Below, one piece after another: positions 13,601-23,849 of a stretch of 64,000 nt of DNA. Position 1 is the stretch's first letter, and each line of letters starts with the position of its first letter. The DNA is from Lichenostomus cassidix. Taxonomy: Eukaryota > Chordata > Aves > Passeriformes > Meliphagidae. The notes beneath the pieces are model-generated. The model had not been told where the DNA came from. It saw only the letters and a program-made list of their open reading frames with translations, and did not search any database. A program made the position numbers and the translations under genes. The DNA lies in NCBI GenBank assembly GCA_008360975.2, contig VLJF02000035.1, forward strand, positions 1,054,001 to 1,118,000, written 5' to 3'.

Positions 13601-16600
13601 TTCCTGATATTTGACCCGAAATTTCCTGGGATTTATCCCAAAATTTCCTGGGATTTATCCCAAAATATTCTGGAATTTGACCCAAAATTTCCTGGGATTT
13701 ATCCCAAATTTTCCTGGGAATTATCCCTGAATTTCCTGGAATTTATCCCAAAATTTCCTGATATTTGACCCAAAATTTCCTGAGATTTATCCCAAAATTC
13801 TATGGGATTTGACCCTAAATTCCCTGGGATTTATCCCAAAATTAACTGGGATTTATCCCAAAATTTCCTGATATTTGACCCGAAATTTCCTGGGATTTAT
13901 CCCAAAATTTCCTGGGATTTATCCCAAAATATTCTGGAATTTGACCCAAAATTTCCTGGGATTTATCCCAAATTTTCCTGGGAATTATCCCTGAATTTCC
14001 TGGAATTTATCCCAAAATTTCCTGATATTTGACCCAAAATTTCCTGAGATTTATCCCAAAATTTCCTGGGATTTGACCCAAAATTCCCTGGAATTCATCC
14101 CAAAATTTCCTGAGATTTATCCCAAAATTTCCTGGGATTTATCACAGAATTCCCTGGAATTCATCCCAAAATTTCCTGGGATTTATCCTAAAATTGATGA
14201 TGAGAAATGGATGAGAAATGGATGAGAAATTGATGATAAATGGATGATAAAGGGATGATAAATGGATGATAAATTGGTGATAAATTGGTGATAAATTGGT
14301 GATAAATTGATGATAAATTGATAAATTGATAAATTGATGATAAATTGGTGATAAATTGATGAGAAATTGATAAATTGATGATGAATGGATGAGAAATTGA
14401 TGATAAATTGATGATAAATCAGTGATAAATTGACCCAAAATCACCCCAAACGACCCCAAAATGACCCAAAATCCCCAATAAAAAATCCCCAAATCAACCT
14501 TAAATCGGAATTCCACAGATGGAATTGATGAGAAATTGATGAGAAATGGATGAGAAATTGATGATAAATTGATGATCAATTGATGATAAATTGATAAATT
14601 GATGATAAATGGATGATAAATTGGTGATAAATTGATGATAAATTGATAAATGGATGATAAATGGATGATAAATGGATGATAAATTGATGATAAATGGATG
14701 ATAAATTGGTGATAAATTGATGATAAATTGGTGATAAATTGATAAATTGATGATAAATTGGTGATAAATTGATGATAAATTGATGATAAATTGATGATAA
14801 ATTGGTGATAAATTGATGATAAATTGATGATAAATTGGTGATAAATTGATGATAAATTGATAAATTGATGATGAATGGATGATAAATTGATGATAAATTG
14901 GTGATAAATTGGTGATAAATTGATGATAAATTGATCATAAATTGATCATAAATTGATCATAAATTGACCCAAAATCTCCCCAAACGACCCCAAATCGCCC
15001 CAAAATCCCCCAGAAAAAATCCCCAACCCACCTCCAGCCGTTCCCAGCCCTTTTCCCACGGATTTTTCCCGTTTTTCCCGTTTTTTCCAGATGGCATTTC
15101 GGTACCTGTCGTGGCTGCTGTTCCCCCTGCTGGGCTGCTATGCTGTGTACAGCCTGCTCTACCTGGAGCACAAAGGCTGGTACTCCTGGGTGCTCAGCAT
15201 GCTCTACGGATTCCTGCTGACCTTCGGTGAGAAATCCCAAAAAAAACCCCAAAAAAATCTCAAAATTCCCGAAAAAATCCCAAAATCGGCAAAAAAATCC
15301 CCAAAAAAATGACCCCAAATGCCCCAACCTGCCCATTCCCTGCTCTACCTGGAGCACAAAGTTGGTACTCCTGGGTGCTCAGCATGCTCTATGGATTCCT
15401 GCTGACTTTTGGTGAGAAACCCCAAAAAAAACCCCAAAAAAATCCCCCAAAAAATCCCAAAATTCCCAAAAAAATCCGCAAAAAAATCGTCAGAAAAATC
15501 GTCCAAAAAATCCCCGAGAAAATCTGAAAAAATCGCCAAAAAATTCCCCAAAAACTCCCCCAAACCAACCATTCCCTGATGGATTCCTGCTGACTTTCAG
15601 TGAGAAATCCCAAAAAAAACCCCAAAAAAATCCCAAAATCGGCAAAAAAATCGTCAAAAAAATCGGCAAAAAAATTCCCGAGAAAATCCCTGAGAAAATC
15701 CCAAAAAACTCCCCCAAACCAACCATTCCCTGATGGCTTCCTGCTGACCTTCGGTGAGAAACCCCAAAAAAAACCCCAAAAAAATCCCAAAATTCCCCAA
15801 AAAATCCGCAAAAAAATCGTCAAAAAAATCCCCGAGAAAATCTGAAAAAATCGCCAAAAAATTCCCCAAAAAATCTCCCAAACCAACCATTCCCTGATGG
15901 ATTCCTGCTGACCTTTGGTGAGAAACCCCAAAAAAAAGCCCAAAAAAATCCCAAAATTCCCCAAAAAATCCGCAAAAAAGTCCTCCAAAAATCCCCAAAA
16001 AAATCGTCAAAAAAATTCCCGAGAAAATTCCCCAAAAAATCTCCAAACCAACCATTCCCTGATGGATTCCTGCTGACCTTCGGTGAGAAATCCCAAAAAA
16101 AACCCCAAAAAAATCCCAAATCTGTCCAAAATCCCCCAAAAAAATCACCCTAGAATACCCCAAAAAATCCTCCAAAATCCCAAAAAAAATCCTCCAAAAA
16201 ATGCCCCAAAAAATCTCCCAAACCAACCATTCCCTGATGGCTTCCTGCTGACTTTCGGTGAGAAATCCCAAAAAAAAACCCAAATTTGTCTGAAATTCCT
16301 AAAAAAATCCACAAAAAAATCCTCAAAAAATCCCCAAAAAAATCGTCAAAAAAATTCCCGAGATAATCTCCAAAAAATCTTCACATTAACAATTCCCTGA
16401 TGGCTTCCTGCTGACCTTCGGTGAGAAATCCCCAAAAAAATCCCAAAAAATATCCCAAATCTCTCCAAAATCCCTGAACAAATTCCTGAAGAAATGCACC
16501 AAAAAATCTCTGAAAAAATCCCCCAAAAAATCCCAAAATCCTCAAAAAAAAATCCCAAAATCCTGACAGAATTCCTGAAAAAAATCTTCCAAAAAATCCC

Positions 16601-19600
16601 CAAAAAATGCCCCAAAATCCTCCAAAAAATCCTCAAAAAAATCCTCAAAAAAATCCTCCAAAAAAATCCTCCAAAAAATTCTCCAAAAAAATCCTCAAAA
16701 AAATCCTCAAAAAAAATCCTCAAAAAAATCCTCCAAAAAATCCTCCAAAAAATCCCAAAAAAATCTCCCAAACCTGACGGCTTCCTGCTGACCTTCGGTG
16801 AGAAATCCTAAAAAAAATTCCAAAATCCTAAAAAAAAATCCACAAAACATCCCAAAATCCTTCAAAGAATCCTCCAAACCATTCCCTAATCCCCTTTTAT
16901 TCCCATTTTTTCCCATTTTTTTCAGGATGACTCCATTTTATGGCACCCCAAACCTTTCCTAATCCCATTTTTTCTCATTTTTTCCCATTTTATTCCCATT
17001 TTCTCCCCAGGATTCATGACGATGACTCCCCAACTCTTCATCAACTACAAACTCCAGTCGGTGGCTCACCATGACCATTCCCTAATCCCATTTTTTCTCA
17101 TTTTTTCTCATTTTTTCCCATTTTTCCCCAGGATTCATGACGATGACCATTGCCTAATCCTGTTTTTTCTCTTTTTTTTCTCTTTTTTTCCCATCTTTTT
17201 CCAGGATAACTCTATTTCAGGGCACCCCAAACTATTCCCTAATCCCATTTTTTCCCATTTTTTCAAGGACAGCTCTGATTTATGGCACTCCAAACCCATT
17301 CCTAATCCCATTTTTCCCCTGTTTTTCCCCGTTTTTTCCCCGTTTTTCCCCAGTTTTTTCCCATTTTTTTCCCCTTTTTTCTCATTTTTTTCCCGTTTTT
17401 TCCCCAGGATTCATCACCATGACCCCTCAACTCTTCATCAACTACAAACTGCAGTCGGTGGCTCACCATAACCATTCCCTAATCCCATTTTATTCCCATT
17501 TTTTCTCCTTTTTTTCTCATTCTTTCCCATTTTTTTCCTGTTTTTCTCCATTTTTTCCCGTTTTTTCCCGCTTTTTCTCATTTTATTCCCATTTTCTCCC
17601 CAGGATTCATCACCATGATGCCCCAACTCTTCATCAACTACAAACACCAGTCGGTGGCTCACCACGACCATTCCCTAATCCCTTTTTTTCCCGTTCTTTC
17701 CCATTTTTTTCCTGTTTTTTTCCTGTTTTTTCTCATTTTATTCTCATTTTTTCCCATTTTTTCTCACTTTTTCTCATTTTATTCCCATTTTCTCCCCAGG
17801 ATTCATCACGATGACCCCCCAACTCTTCATCAACTACAAACACCAGTCGGTGGCTCACCACGACCATTCCCTAATCCCATTTTTTCCCGTTCTTTCCCAT
17901 TTTTTTCCCGTTTTTTCCCCGTTTTTCCCCATTTTTTTCCCGTTTCTTCCCATTTTTTCTCATTTTATTCCCGTTTTCTCCCCAGGATTCATCACGATGA
18001 CTCCCCAACTCTTCATCAACTACAAACTCCAGTCGGTGGCTCACCATGACCTTTCCCTAATCCCATTTTATTCCCATTTTTTCCCGGTTTTTTCTCATTT
18101 TTTCTCATTTTTTTCTCATTTTTTCTTATTTTTTTCCTGTTTCTTCCCCGTTTCTTCCCATTTTTTCTCATTTTTTCCCATTTTTCTCGTTTTTCTCCCC
18201 AGGATTCATCACCATGACCCCCCAGCTGTTCATCAACTACAAACTCCAGTCCGTAGCTCACCTGCCCTAGTTTTTTTCCCGTTTTTTTCCCATTTTTTCC
18301 TGTTTTTTCTCATTTTATTCTCATTTTTTCCCATTTTTTCTCACTTTTTCCCATTTTATTCCCATTTTCTCCCCAGGATTCATCACAATGACCCCCCAGA
18401 TCTTCATCAACTACAAACTCCAGTCTGTGGCTCACCATGACCATTCCCTAATCCCATTTTTTCCCTGTTTTTTCCCGTTTTTTCCCCGTTTTTCCCCATT
18501 TTTTTCCCGTTTCTTCCCATTTTTTCTCATTTTATTCCCGTTTTCTCCCCAGGATTCATCACGATGACTCCCCAACTCTTCATCAACTACAAACTCCAGT
18601 CGGTGGCTCACCATGACCATTCCCTAATCTCATTTTATTCCCATTTTTTTCCCTGTTTTTTCTCATTTTTTCTCTTTTTTTTCTCATTTTTTCTTATTTT
18701 TTTCCCGTTTTTTCCCCGTTTCTTCCCATTTTTTCTCATTTTTTCCCATTTTTCTCGTTTTTCTCCCCAGGATTCATCACGATGACCCCCCAGCTGTTCA
18801 TCAACTACAAGCTCCAGTCGGTGCCTCACCATGACCATTCCCTAATCCCTTTTTTTCCCGTTTTTTCCCATTTTTTTCCTGTTTTTTTCCCGGTTTTTCC
18901 TGTTTTTTCCCCGTTTTTCCCCATTTTTTCCCGTTTTTTCTCATTTTATTCCCATTTTCTCCCCAGGATTCATCACCATGACTCCCCAACTCTTCATCAA
19001 CTACAAGCTGCAGTTGGTGGCTCACCACGACCATTCCCTAATCCCATTTTTTCCCTGTTTTTTCCCCGTTTTTCCCCATTTTTTTCCCGTTTTTTCTCAT
19101 TTTTTCCCATTTTTCTCGTTTTTCTCCCCAGGATTCATCACGATGACCCCCCAGCTCTTCATCAACTACAAGCTGCAGTCGGTGGCTCACCTGCCCTAGT
19201 TTTTTTCCCGTTTTTTCCCCATTTTATTCTCATTTTTTCCCATTTTTTTCCTGTTTTTTCTCATTTTATTCCCATTTTCTCCCCAGGATTCATCACGATG
19301 ACCCCCCAACTCTTCATCAACTACAAACTCCAGTCTGTGGCTCACCTGCCGTGGCGCATGCTCACCTACAAAGCTCTCAACACCTTCATCGACGACCTGT
19401 TCGCCTTCGTCATCAAGATGCCCATGATGTACAGGATAGGCTGCCTGCGAGATGGTACGGAGAATTCCTGGGGTTTTTTGGGAATTTTGGGGAATTTTTG
19501 GGGTTTTTCCAGGGTTTTTGGGGGATTTTCCCGTATTTGGGGGGATTTTAATGGGTTTTTTAGGATTTTAATGGGTTTTTTGGGGGATTTTCCCAGTTTT

Positions 19601-22596
19601 TGGGGGGATTTTAATGGGGTTTTTTTAGGTTTTCCAGGGGTTTTTTGGGATTCTCCAGGAGTGTTTTGGGATTTTTTTGGGATTTTCCTATTTTTTGGGG
19701 GGATTTTCCCAGGTTTTTGGGGGATTTTCCTGGGGTTTTCTTGGGATTCTCCAGGGTTTTTTTGGGATTCTCCAGGGATGTTTTGGGATTTTCCTATTTT
19801 TTGGGGGGATTTTCCCAGGTTTTTGGGGGATTTTCCTGGGGTTTTTTGGGATTTTCCAGGGTTTTTTTTTTGGATTTTCCCATTTTTGGGGGAATTTTCC
19901 CGGGTTTTCAGGGATTTTTTCAGTTTTTGGGGGATTTTCACAGGTTTATTGGGGTTTTCCTGAGGTTTTTTGGGATTTTCCTGGGTTTTTGGGGATTTTC
20001 CAGGATTTTTTGGGGGATTTTCCCATTTTTTGGGGGGATTTTCATGGGTTTATTGGGGGTTTTTTTGGGTTTTTTTTGATTTTCACAGGTTTATTGGGGA
20101 TTTTCCAGGGTTTTTTTGAGAATTTTCATGGTGTTGTTTTGGATTTTTCTGGGTTTTTTGGGATTTTCTTGGTTTTTTGGGGGGATTTTCCAGCGTTTTT
20201 TGGGATTTTTCTGGGTTTTTTAGGATTTTTCCTGGGGGTTTTTGGGGATTTTTCATGGGTTTTTTGGGAATTTTGGAATTTTCCCCTTTTTTTGGCGGGT
20301 TTTCCAGGGGTTTTTTTGGATTTTCATGGATTTTTGGGGGATTTTCCCATTTTTTCAGGGGATTTTCCTGGGTTTTTGGGGTTTTCCAATTTTTTGGGAT
20401 TTTCCAGGGATTTTGGGGGATTTTCAGTTTTTTTGGGGGATTTTAATGGGTTTTTTTTGGGTTTTCCAGGGTTTTTTTTGGATTTTCCCATTTTTCCCGC
20501 CTCTCACCATGCCAAGTTTCCTGGTATAGAATCACCATGGGGTTTTTTTTTGGATTCTCCCAGGATTTTGGGAATTTTCCCGGGTTTTTTTGGGATTTTC
20601 CAGGAATTTTTTTTGGATTTTCCAGGATTTTTTTTGGGATTTTCCGGGGTTTTTTGGGGGGGATTTTCTTGGGGTTTTTTTGGGATTTTCCCATTTTTCC
20701 CACCTCTGACCATCCCAAATTTCACCCCAGACGTGCTGTTCTTCATTTATCTCTCCCAGTATGGAATCAAAATGGGGTTTTTTTGGGATTTTCCCCTGTT
20801 TATTTGGGATTTTCCTGGGGTATTTTTGGATCTTCCCAGTTTTTTGGGGTTTTTTTGGGATTTTCCCCCCTCTCACCTCCCAAATTTTTCCATTTCTCCC
20901 CCCGGACGTGCTGTTCTTCATTTACCTCTCCCAGTATGGAATCAAAATGGGGTTTTTTTGGGATTTTCCCCTGTTTATTTGGGATTTTCCTGGGGTTTTT
21001 TGGGGATCTTCCCAGTTTTTTGGGGGTTTTTTGGGATTTTCCCCCCTCTCACCTCCCAAATTTTTCCATTTCTCTCCCCCCAGACGTGATGTTCTTCATT
21101 TACCTCTACCAGTATGGAATCAAAATGGGGTTTTTTTGGGATATTCCTGTTTTTTGGGGGATTTTCATGGGGTTTTTTTGGGATTTTCCCGGGTTTTCTT
21201 TGGGATTCTCTCATTTTTTTGGGATTTTCCCGTGTTTATTTGGGATTTTCCCGGGGGTTTTGTTTGGGATTTTCCCACCTCTCACCTCCCAAATTCCCAA
21301 TTTCTCACCTCCCAAATTTTCCCATTTCTCCCCCTAGACGTGATGTTCTTCATTTACCTCTACCTGTATGGAATCACCTTGGGGTTTTTTGGGATTCTCC
21401 CTTTTTTTGGGATTTTCCCATGTTTATTTGGGATTCTCCTGGTGGGTTTTTTTGGGATTTTCCCCCCTCTCACCATCCCAAATTCCCAATTTTTCTCTCC
21501 CCAGATGTGCTGTTCTTCATTTACCTCTACCTGTGGGTGGAGTTTTATTGGGATTTTCCAGGGGTTTTTTGGGGGGATTTTCTTGGGGGTTTTTTTGGGG
21601 ATTTTCTTGGGTTTTTTTGGGGGATTTTCTTGGGGTTTTTTTGGGATTCTCCCATTTTTCCCACCTCTCACCTCCCAAATTTTTCCATTTTCCCCCCCAG
21701 ATGTGGAGTTCTTCATTTACCTCTACCAGTATGGAATCAAAATGGGGTTTTTTTGGGATTCTCCCAGGTTTATTTGGGATTCTCCTGGTGGGGTTTTTTT
21801 GGGATTTTCCCACCTCTCACCTCCCAAATTTTTCCATTTTCCCCCCCAGATGTGGTGTTCTTCATTTACCTCTACCAGCGGGTGGGTTTGTTTTGGGATT
21901 TTCCAGGGTTTTTTTGGGGATTTTCACGGTTTTTTTGGGGGGATTTTCTTGGGGTTTTTTTGGGATTTTCCCACCTCTCACCTCCCAAATTCCCAATTTC
22001 TCACGTCCCAAATTTTCCCGTTTCTCCCCCGCCAGACGTGGTGTTCTTCATTTACCTCAACCAGCGGGTGGGTTTGTTTTGGGATTTTCCCATTTATTTG
22101 GGATTTCCCTGTGTTTATTTGGGATTCTCCCAGTGGGTTTTTTGGGATTTTCCCAGATTTTTGGGGTTTTTTGGGGATTTTCTCACCTCTCACATCCCAA
22201 ATTTTTCCATTTCTCCCCCGCCAGATGTGGTGTTCTTCATTTACCTCTACCAGCGGGTGGGTTTGTTTTGGGATTTTCCAGGGTTTTTTTGGGTATTTTC
22301 ACGGTTTTTTGGGGGATTTTCTTGGGTTTTTTTTGGGATTTTCCCACCTCTCACCTCCCAAATTCCCAATTTCTCACATCCCAAATTTTCCCATCTCTCC
22401 CCCGCCAGACGTGGTGTTCTTCATTTACCTCTACCAGCGCTGGATCTACCGCGTCGACCCGACGCGCGTCAACGAGTTCGGCGGCACCGGCGAGTCCCCC
22501 CAGCCCCCCCTGGGCTGCTCCCCCGAGCCCACAGCGCTGCCCACGGGACCACCCAGCCCCCAGCAGAAACCCCCGCAGGACAAAAAGAAGGATTAA
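1417..22596 (+). CDS. CLPTM1: CLPTM1, C-terminal half (seven coding exons)
   Basis: CLPTM1 is a multi-pass ER/Golgi membrane protein; the human protein is reported to retain GABA-A receptors, and its paralogue CLPTM1L is reported as a lipid scramblase. Coding exons are 1417-1661, 4750-4843, 9550-9740, 12884-12979, 15091-15226, 19287-19454 and 22409-22596. All have AG/GT borders and compatible phases, and they join into about 370 residues close to the human protein from its luminal domain to the final DKKKD. Hydrophobic stretches include YLLALTIVVSIVHSVFEF, SLVVLLYIL, FVVQLSVFIGLLIDL, YLSWLLFPLLGCYAVYSLL and VVFFIYLY. The N-terminal exons lie left of the window. The tail after NEFG is clearly shorter than in human. 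All introns are tandem repeats, and several hold truncated copies of the flanking exons. I am sure of the family and the orthologue. Confidence 0.95.
1665..3345. repeat. CLPTM1 intron array GGGGATTTTCCTGATTTTT
   Basis: About 1.7 kb of imperfect 20-40 base units built on GGGGATTTTCCTGATTTTT and GGGGTTTTCCTGGTTTTT. Longer higher-order repeats are visible (for example 2140-2230 against 2350-2440). No conserved coding segment was seen. Confidence 0.9.
3355..4740. repeat. CLPTM1 intron array CCCATTCCCAAAGGATTTAT
   Basis: Units of about 25-30 bases based on CCCATTCCCAAAGGATTTAT, with larger units ending in CAAATGCTTTTCTCCCCATT that recur about every 170-180 bases (3555, 3722, 3903, 4070, 4385, 4588). 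The change from the previous array is abrupt at about 3350. Confidence 0.9.
4750..4843 (+). CDS. CLPTM1: CLPTM1 exon: first transmembrane segment of the core
   Basis: Follows TTTTCCAG and encodes VALLETNPYLLALTIVVSI through FEFLAFKN plus the first base of the next Asp codon, with donor GTCAGA. The hydrophobic run from YLLAL to FLAF is a clear membrane span. It is 94 nt with phase 0 to 1. No truncated copy of this exon was seen. Confidence 0.95.
4850..6475. repeat. Pyrimidine-rich array TTTTCCCACCTTTTCCCAC
   Basis: About 1.6 kb with nearly only C and T on the + strand apart from scattered A and GGAA steps. Units are TTTTCCCACCTTTTCCCAC and GGAATTTTCCCA. It is intronic in CLPTM1. Confidence 0.9.
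6475..9549 (+). repeat. CLPTM1 intron array with eight partial exon copies
   Basis: Units of TTTTTGGGGTTTTCTGTAGG in which acceptor-preceded copies of the next exon (ACATCCAGTTCTGGAACAGC) start at about 6767, 7300, 7609, 7883, 8176, 8527, 8951 and 9241, spaced 270-530 bases. The first six stop after SLEG (about 45 bases). The two nearest the real exon continue further (SVRSVFFGV), so similarity grows toward the exon. Confidence 0.92.
9550..9740 (+). CDS. CLPTM1: CLPTM1 exon: two membrane segments
   Basis: Encodes IQFWNSRQSLEGLSVRSVFF ... KITKVMDVR. It is 191 nt, begins in phase 1 and ends in phase 0 at AGG before GTGAGC. Two hydrophobic segments flank the polar ILDNETN loop. It is the last and only complete member of nine similar segments between 6767 and 9740. 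Confidence 0.95.
9745..11400. repeat. CLPTM1 intron array GGGTTTAAATGGGATTTTTT
   Basis: More than 60 units of 20-40 bases of GGGTTTAAATGGGATTTTTT, each with a TTTAAA palindrome next to G-runs. A larger segment (about 10195-10340) recurs almost exactly at about 10390-10530. Confidence 0.9.
11405..12875. repeat. CLPTM1 intron array TTCTAACTCAGTTTTTCCCA
   Basis: About 45 units of 32-34 bases: TTCTAACTCAGTTTTTCCCA followed by a T run and GGG. Each unit has a branch-point-like CTAAC and a CAG, so the array resembles repeated 3' splice-site elements ahead of the 12884 exon. Confidence 0.9.
12884..12979 (+). CDS. CLPTM1: CLPTM1 exon: cytosolic or luminal loop
   Basis: A 96-nt phase 0/0 exon encoding LDRENKVAGIFPRVTFKDKS TYVESSTKVYDD (32 residues). 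The acceptor is CGGCCAG and the donor is GATGTGAGT. It is hydrophilic and strongly conserved with human CLPTM1. It sits at the boundary of two different repeat blocks and has no copies. Confidence 0.94.
12980..14190. repeat. CLPTM1 intron array CCCAAAATTTCCTGGGATTT
   Basis: Units of about 24 bases of CCCAAAATTTCCTGGGATTT. A higher-order duplication of about 260 bases is visible: 13504-13768 repeats nearly exactly at 13768-14032. Confidence 0.9.
14190..14965. repeat. AT-rich intron array GATGATAAATTGGTGATAAA
   Basis: About 60 units of 13 bases (GATGATAAATTG, GGTGATAAATTG) broken once at 14430-14520 by a non-repeat segment. It is strikingly AT-rich against the rest of the window. Confidence 0.9.
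15091..15226 (+). CDS. CLPTM1: CLPTM1 exon: two membrane segments, donor edge amplified
   Basis: Encodes MAFRYLSWLLFPLLGCYAVY ... WVLSMLYGFLLTF and the first base of Gly. It is 136 nt, phase 0 to 1, with donor GTGAGA. Two hydrophobic segments are separated by EHKGWYS. Its last 25-70 bases, with the donor, are copied eight times in the intron that follows. Confidence 0.95.
15227..16895 (+). repeat. CLPTM1 intron array with eight donor-edge exon copies
   Basis: CCCCAAAAAAATCCCAAAAA units with copies of the 3' end of the 15091-15226 exon plus its donor (TTCCTGCTGACCTTCGGTGA). They lie at about 15340-15412 (70 bases long), 15578, 15732, 15895, 16060, 16236, 16398 and 16777. The long copy has a small deletion in its HKGW codons. 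Confidence 0.92.
16895..19286 (+). repeat. CLPTM1 intron array with twelve acceptor-edge exon copies
   Basis: TTTTTTCCCATTTTTTCTCA units with copies of the start of the 19287 exon (GGATTCATCACGATGACCCC through SVAH), each after TCCCCAG. They start at about 17011, 17131 (very short), 17408, 17604, 17800, 17986, 18203, 18378, 18553, 18772, 18967 and 19131, about 170-200 bases apart. Two copies (18203, 19131) extend to CACCTGCCCTAG, an in-frame stop. Confidence 0.93.
19287..19454 (+). CDS. CLPTM1: CLPTM1 exon: FITMTPQLFINYKL to GCLRD
   Basis: A 168-nt exon, phase 1 to 1, reading FITMTPQLFINYKLQSVAHL PWRMLTYKALNTF ... MYRIGCLRD, with donor GTACGG. This is the best conserved core of the family. 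It is the last of thirteen similar segments; the upstream ones stop after the SVAH codons, two of them after a stop codon (CACCTGCCCTAG). Confidence 0.95.
19460..20720. repeat. CLPTM1 intron array GGGATTTTCCTGGGGTTTTT
   Basis: Imperfect units of GGGATTTTCCTGGGGTTTTT and GGGGGGATTTTCCCA. A fragment CTGGTATAGAATCACCATGG at about 20520 resembles the exon-copy neighbourhood further on. Confidence 0.88.
20721..22408 (+). repeat. CLPTM1 intron array with nine terminal-exon copies
   Basis: Units of about 170-200 bases, each ending in CTCCCAAATTTTTCCATTTC plus a copy of the start of the last exon (DVxFFIYLxQ). Copies start at about 20731, 20906, 21084, 21338, 21505, 21701, 21850, 22036 and 22225. 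The earlier copies read QYGIKMG after FFIYL; the later ones read YQRVG, closer to the real exon. The copy at 20906 has lost its acceptor (GG in place of AG). Confidence 0.92.
22409..22596 (+). CDS. CLPTM1: CLPTM1 terminal exon with shortened C-tail
   Basis: Encodes VVFFIYLYQRWIYRVDPTRV NEFGG..., a Pro-rich tail and the terminal KKD, then TAA. The last hydrophobic segment VVFFIYLY is followed by basic residues. The tail after NEFG is 38 residues here, roughly half the human tail, while the final DKKKD is kept; a C-terminal KKxx-like lysine cluster would fit ER retrieval. Nine truncated copies of the first 35-50 bases lie upstream. Confidence 0.95.
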
Positions 22597-23815
22597 CCCC
22601 CCAAATCCCCGGAAATCCCCGGAAATTCCCGGAATTTTCCAGAAATTTCTGGAAATCGGCGGAAATTCCTGGCGAGTCGCGGTTTTCCGGGAAGCGGCGG
22701 CGAGCTCGGGGCGCTCGGGGGGATCTCCTCTCCCGGATTTTTTTTTCCCCACCCCGGGAAATCCCCGGAAATTCCCAGAAATTTCCAGAATTTTCCAGAA
22801 ACCCACGGAAATTCCCGGAAATCTGCGGAAATTTCCGGAAATCGGCGGAAATTCCCGGCGAGTCGCGGTTTTCCGACTCCGCGCAGGAAGCGGCGGCGAG
22901 CTCGGGGTGATCTCCTCTCCCAGATTTTTTTTCCCCACCCTGGGAAATCCCCGGAAATTTCCAGAATTTTCCGGAAATCGGCGGAAATTCCCGGCGAGTC
23001 GCGGTTTTCCGGGAAGCGGCGGCGAGCTCGGGGCGCTCGGGGTGATCTCCTCTCCTGGATTTTTTTTCCCCACCCCGGGAAATCCCCGGAAATTCCCAGA
23101 AATTTCCAGAATTTTCCAGAAACCCGCGGAAATTCCCGGAAATCTGCGGAAATTTCCGGAAATCCGTGGAAATTTCCAGAAATCAGCGGAAATTCCCGGC
23201 GAATCGCGGTTTTCCGGGAAGCAGCTGCGAGCTCGGGGCGCTCGGGGTGATCTCCTCTCCCGGATTTTTTTCCCCACACTGGGAAATCCCCAGAAATTCC
23301 TGGAAACCCGTGGAAATTCCCGGAATTTTCCAGAAATTTCCAGAAATCGGCGGAAATTCCCAGCGAGTCGCGGTTTTCCGGGAAGCGGCGGCGAGCTCGG
23401 GGTGCTTGGGGGGATCTCCTCTCCCAGATTTTTTTTCCCCACCCTGGGAAATCCCCAGAAATTTCCGGAAACCCGCAGAAATTCCCAGAATTTTCCAGAA
23501 ATTTCCGGAAATCGGCGGAAATTCCCGGCGAGTCGCGGTTTTCCGGGAAGCGGCGGCGAGCTCGGGGCGCTCGGGGTGATCTCCTCTCCCGGATTTTTTT
23601 TCCCCACCCCGTGTTTATTTCTCGGCCGTCCCGGGATGGTTTTTGGGGTCGCGGGGTTTGTCGTCACCCCGTCCCGACCCCGCCGACGTCCCCGCCGACG
23701 TCATCGCCGCGATGTCACCGCCGATGTCACCTCCCCGTCGTGCTCCATCCATCCCATTGTGCCGCTGTGCTAGGAAAAGTGTCCACGGAGCGCCTCGTCC
23801 ATAAAGAGCTGATTC
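22597..23815 (+). other. CLPTM1: CLPTM1 3' UTR with about six repeat units
   Basis: After TAA come six imperfect units of roughly 130-220 bases holding GGCGAGTCGCGGTTTTCCGG, GCGGCGGCGAGCTCGGGGCG and GATCTCCTCTCCCGGATT, then a unique segment from about 23610. A likely 3' processing signal is ATAAAG at 23801, just after GTGTCCACGGAGCGCCTCGT; no AATAAA is present here. The UTR assignment is inference from position. Confidence 0.65.
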
Positions 23816-23849
23816 ACCCCAAAAAAATCCCAAATTCCTGACTCGGCTG

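Noticed and set aside
17011..19286. CRISPR-like array of 60-base repeats with regular spacers
   Set aside because: The repeats are protein-coding exon starts after splice acceptors in a vertebrate gene; spacers are repetitive too.
20761..23773. Open frames of 600-800 residues (GFFWDFP-type, and EIPGNFRRFPEISG on the minus strand)
   Set aside because: They cross real CLPTM1 introns, the terminal exon and the UTR in wrong frames; residues are translated minisatellite units.
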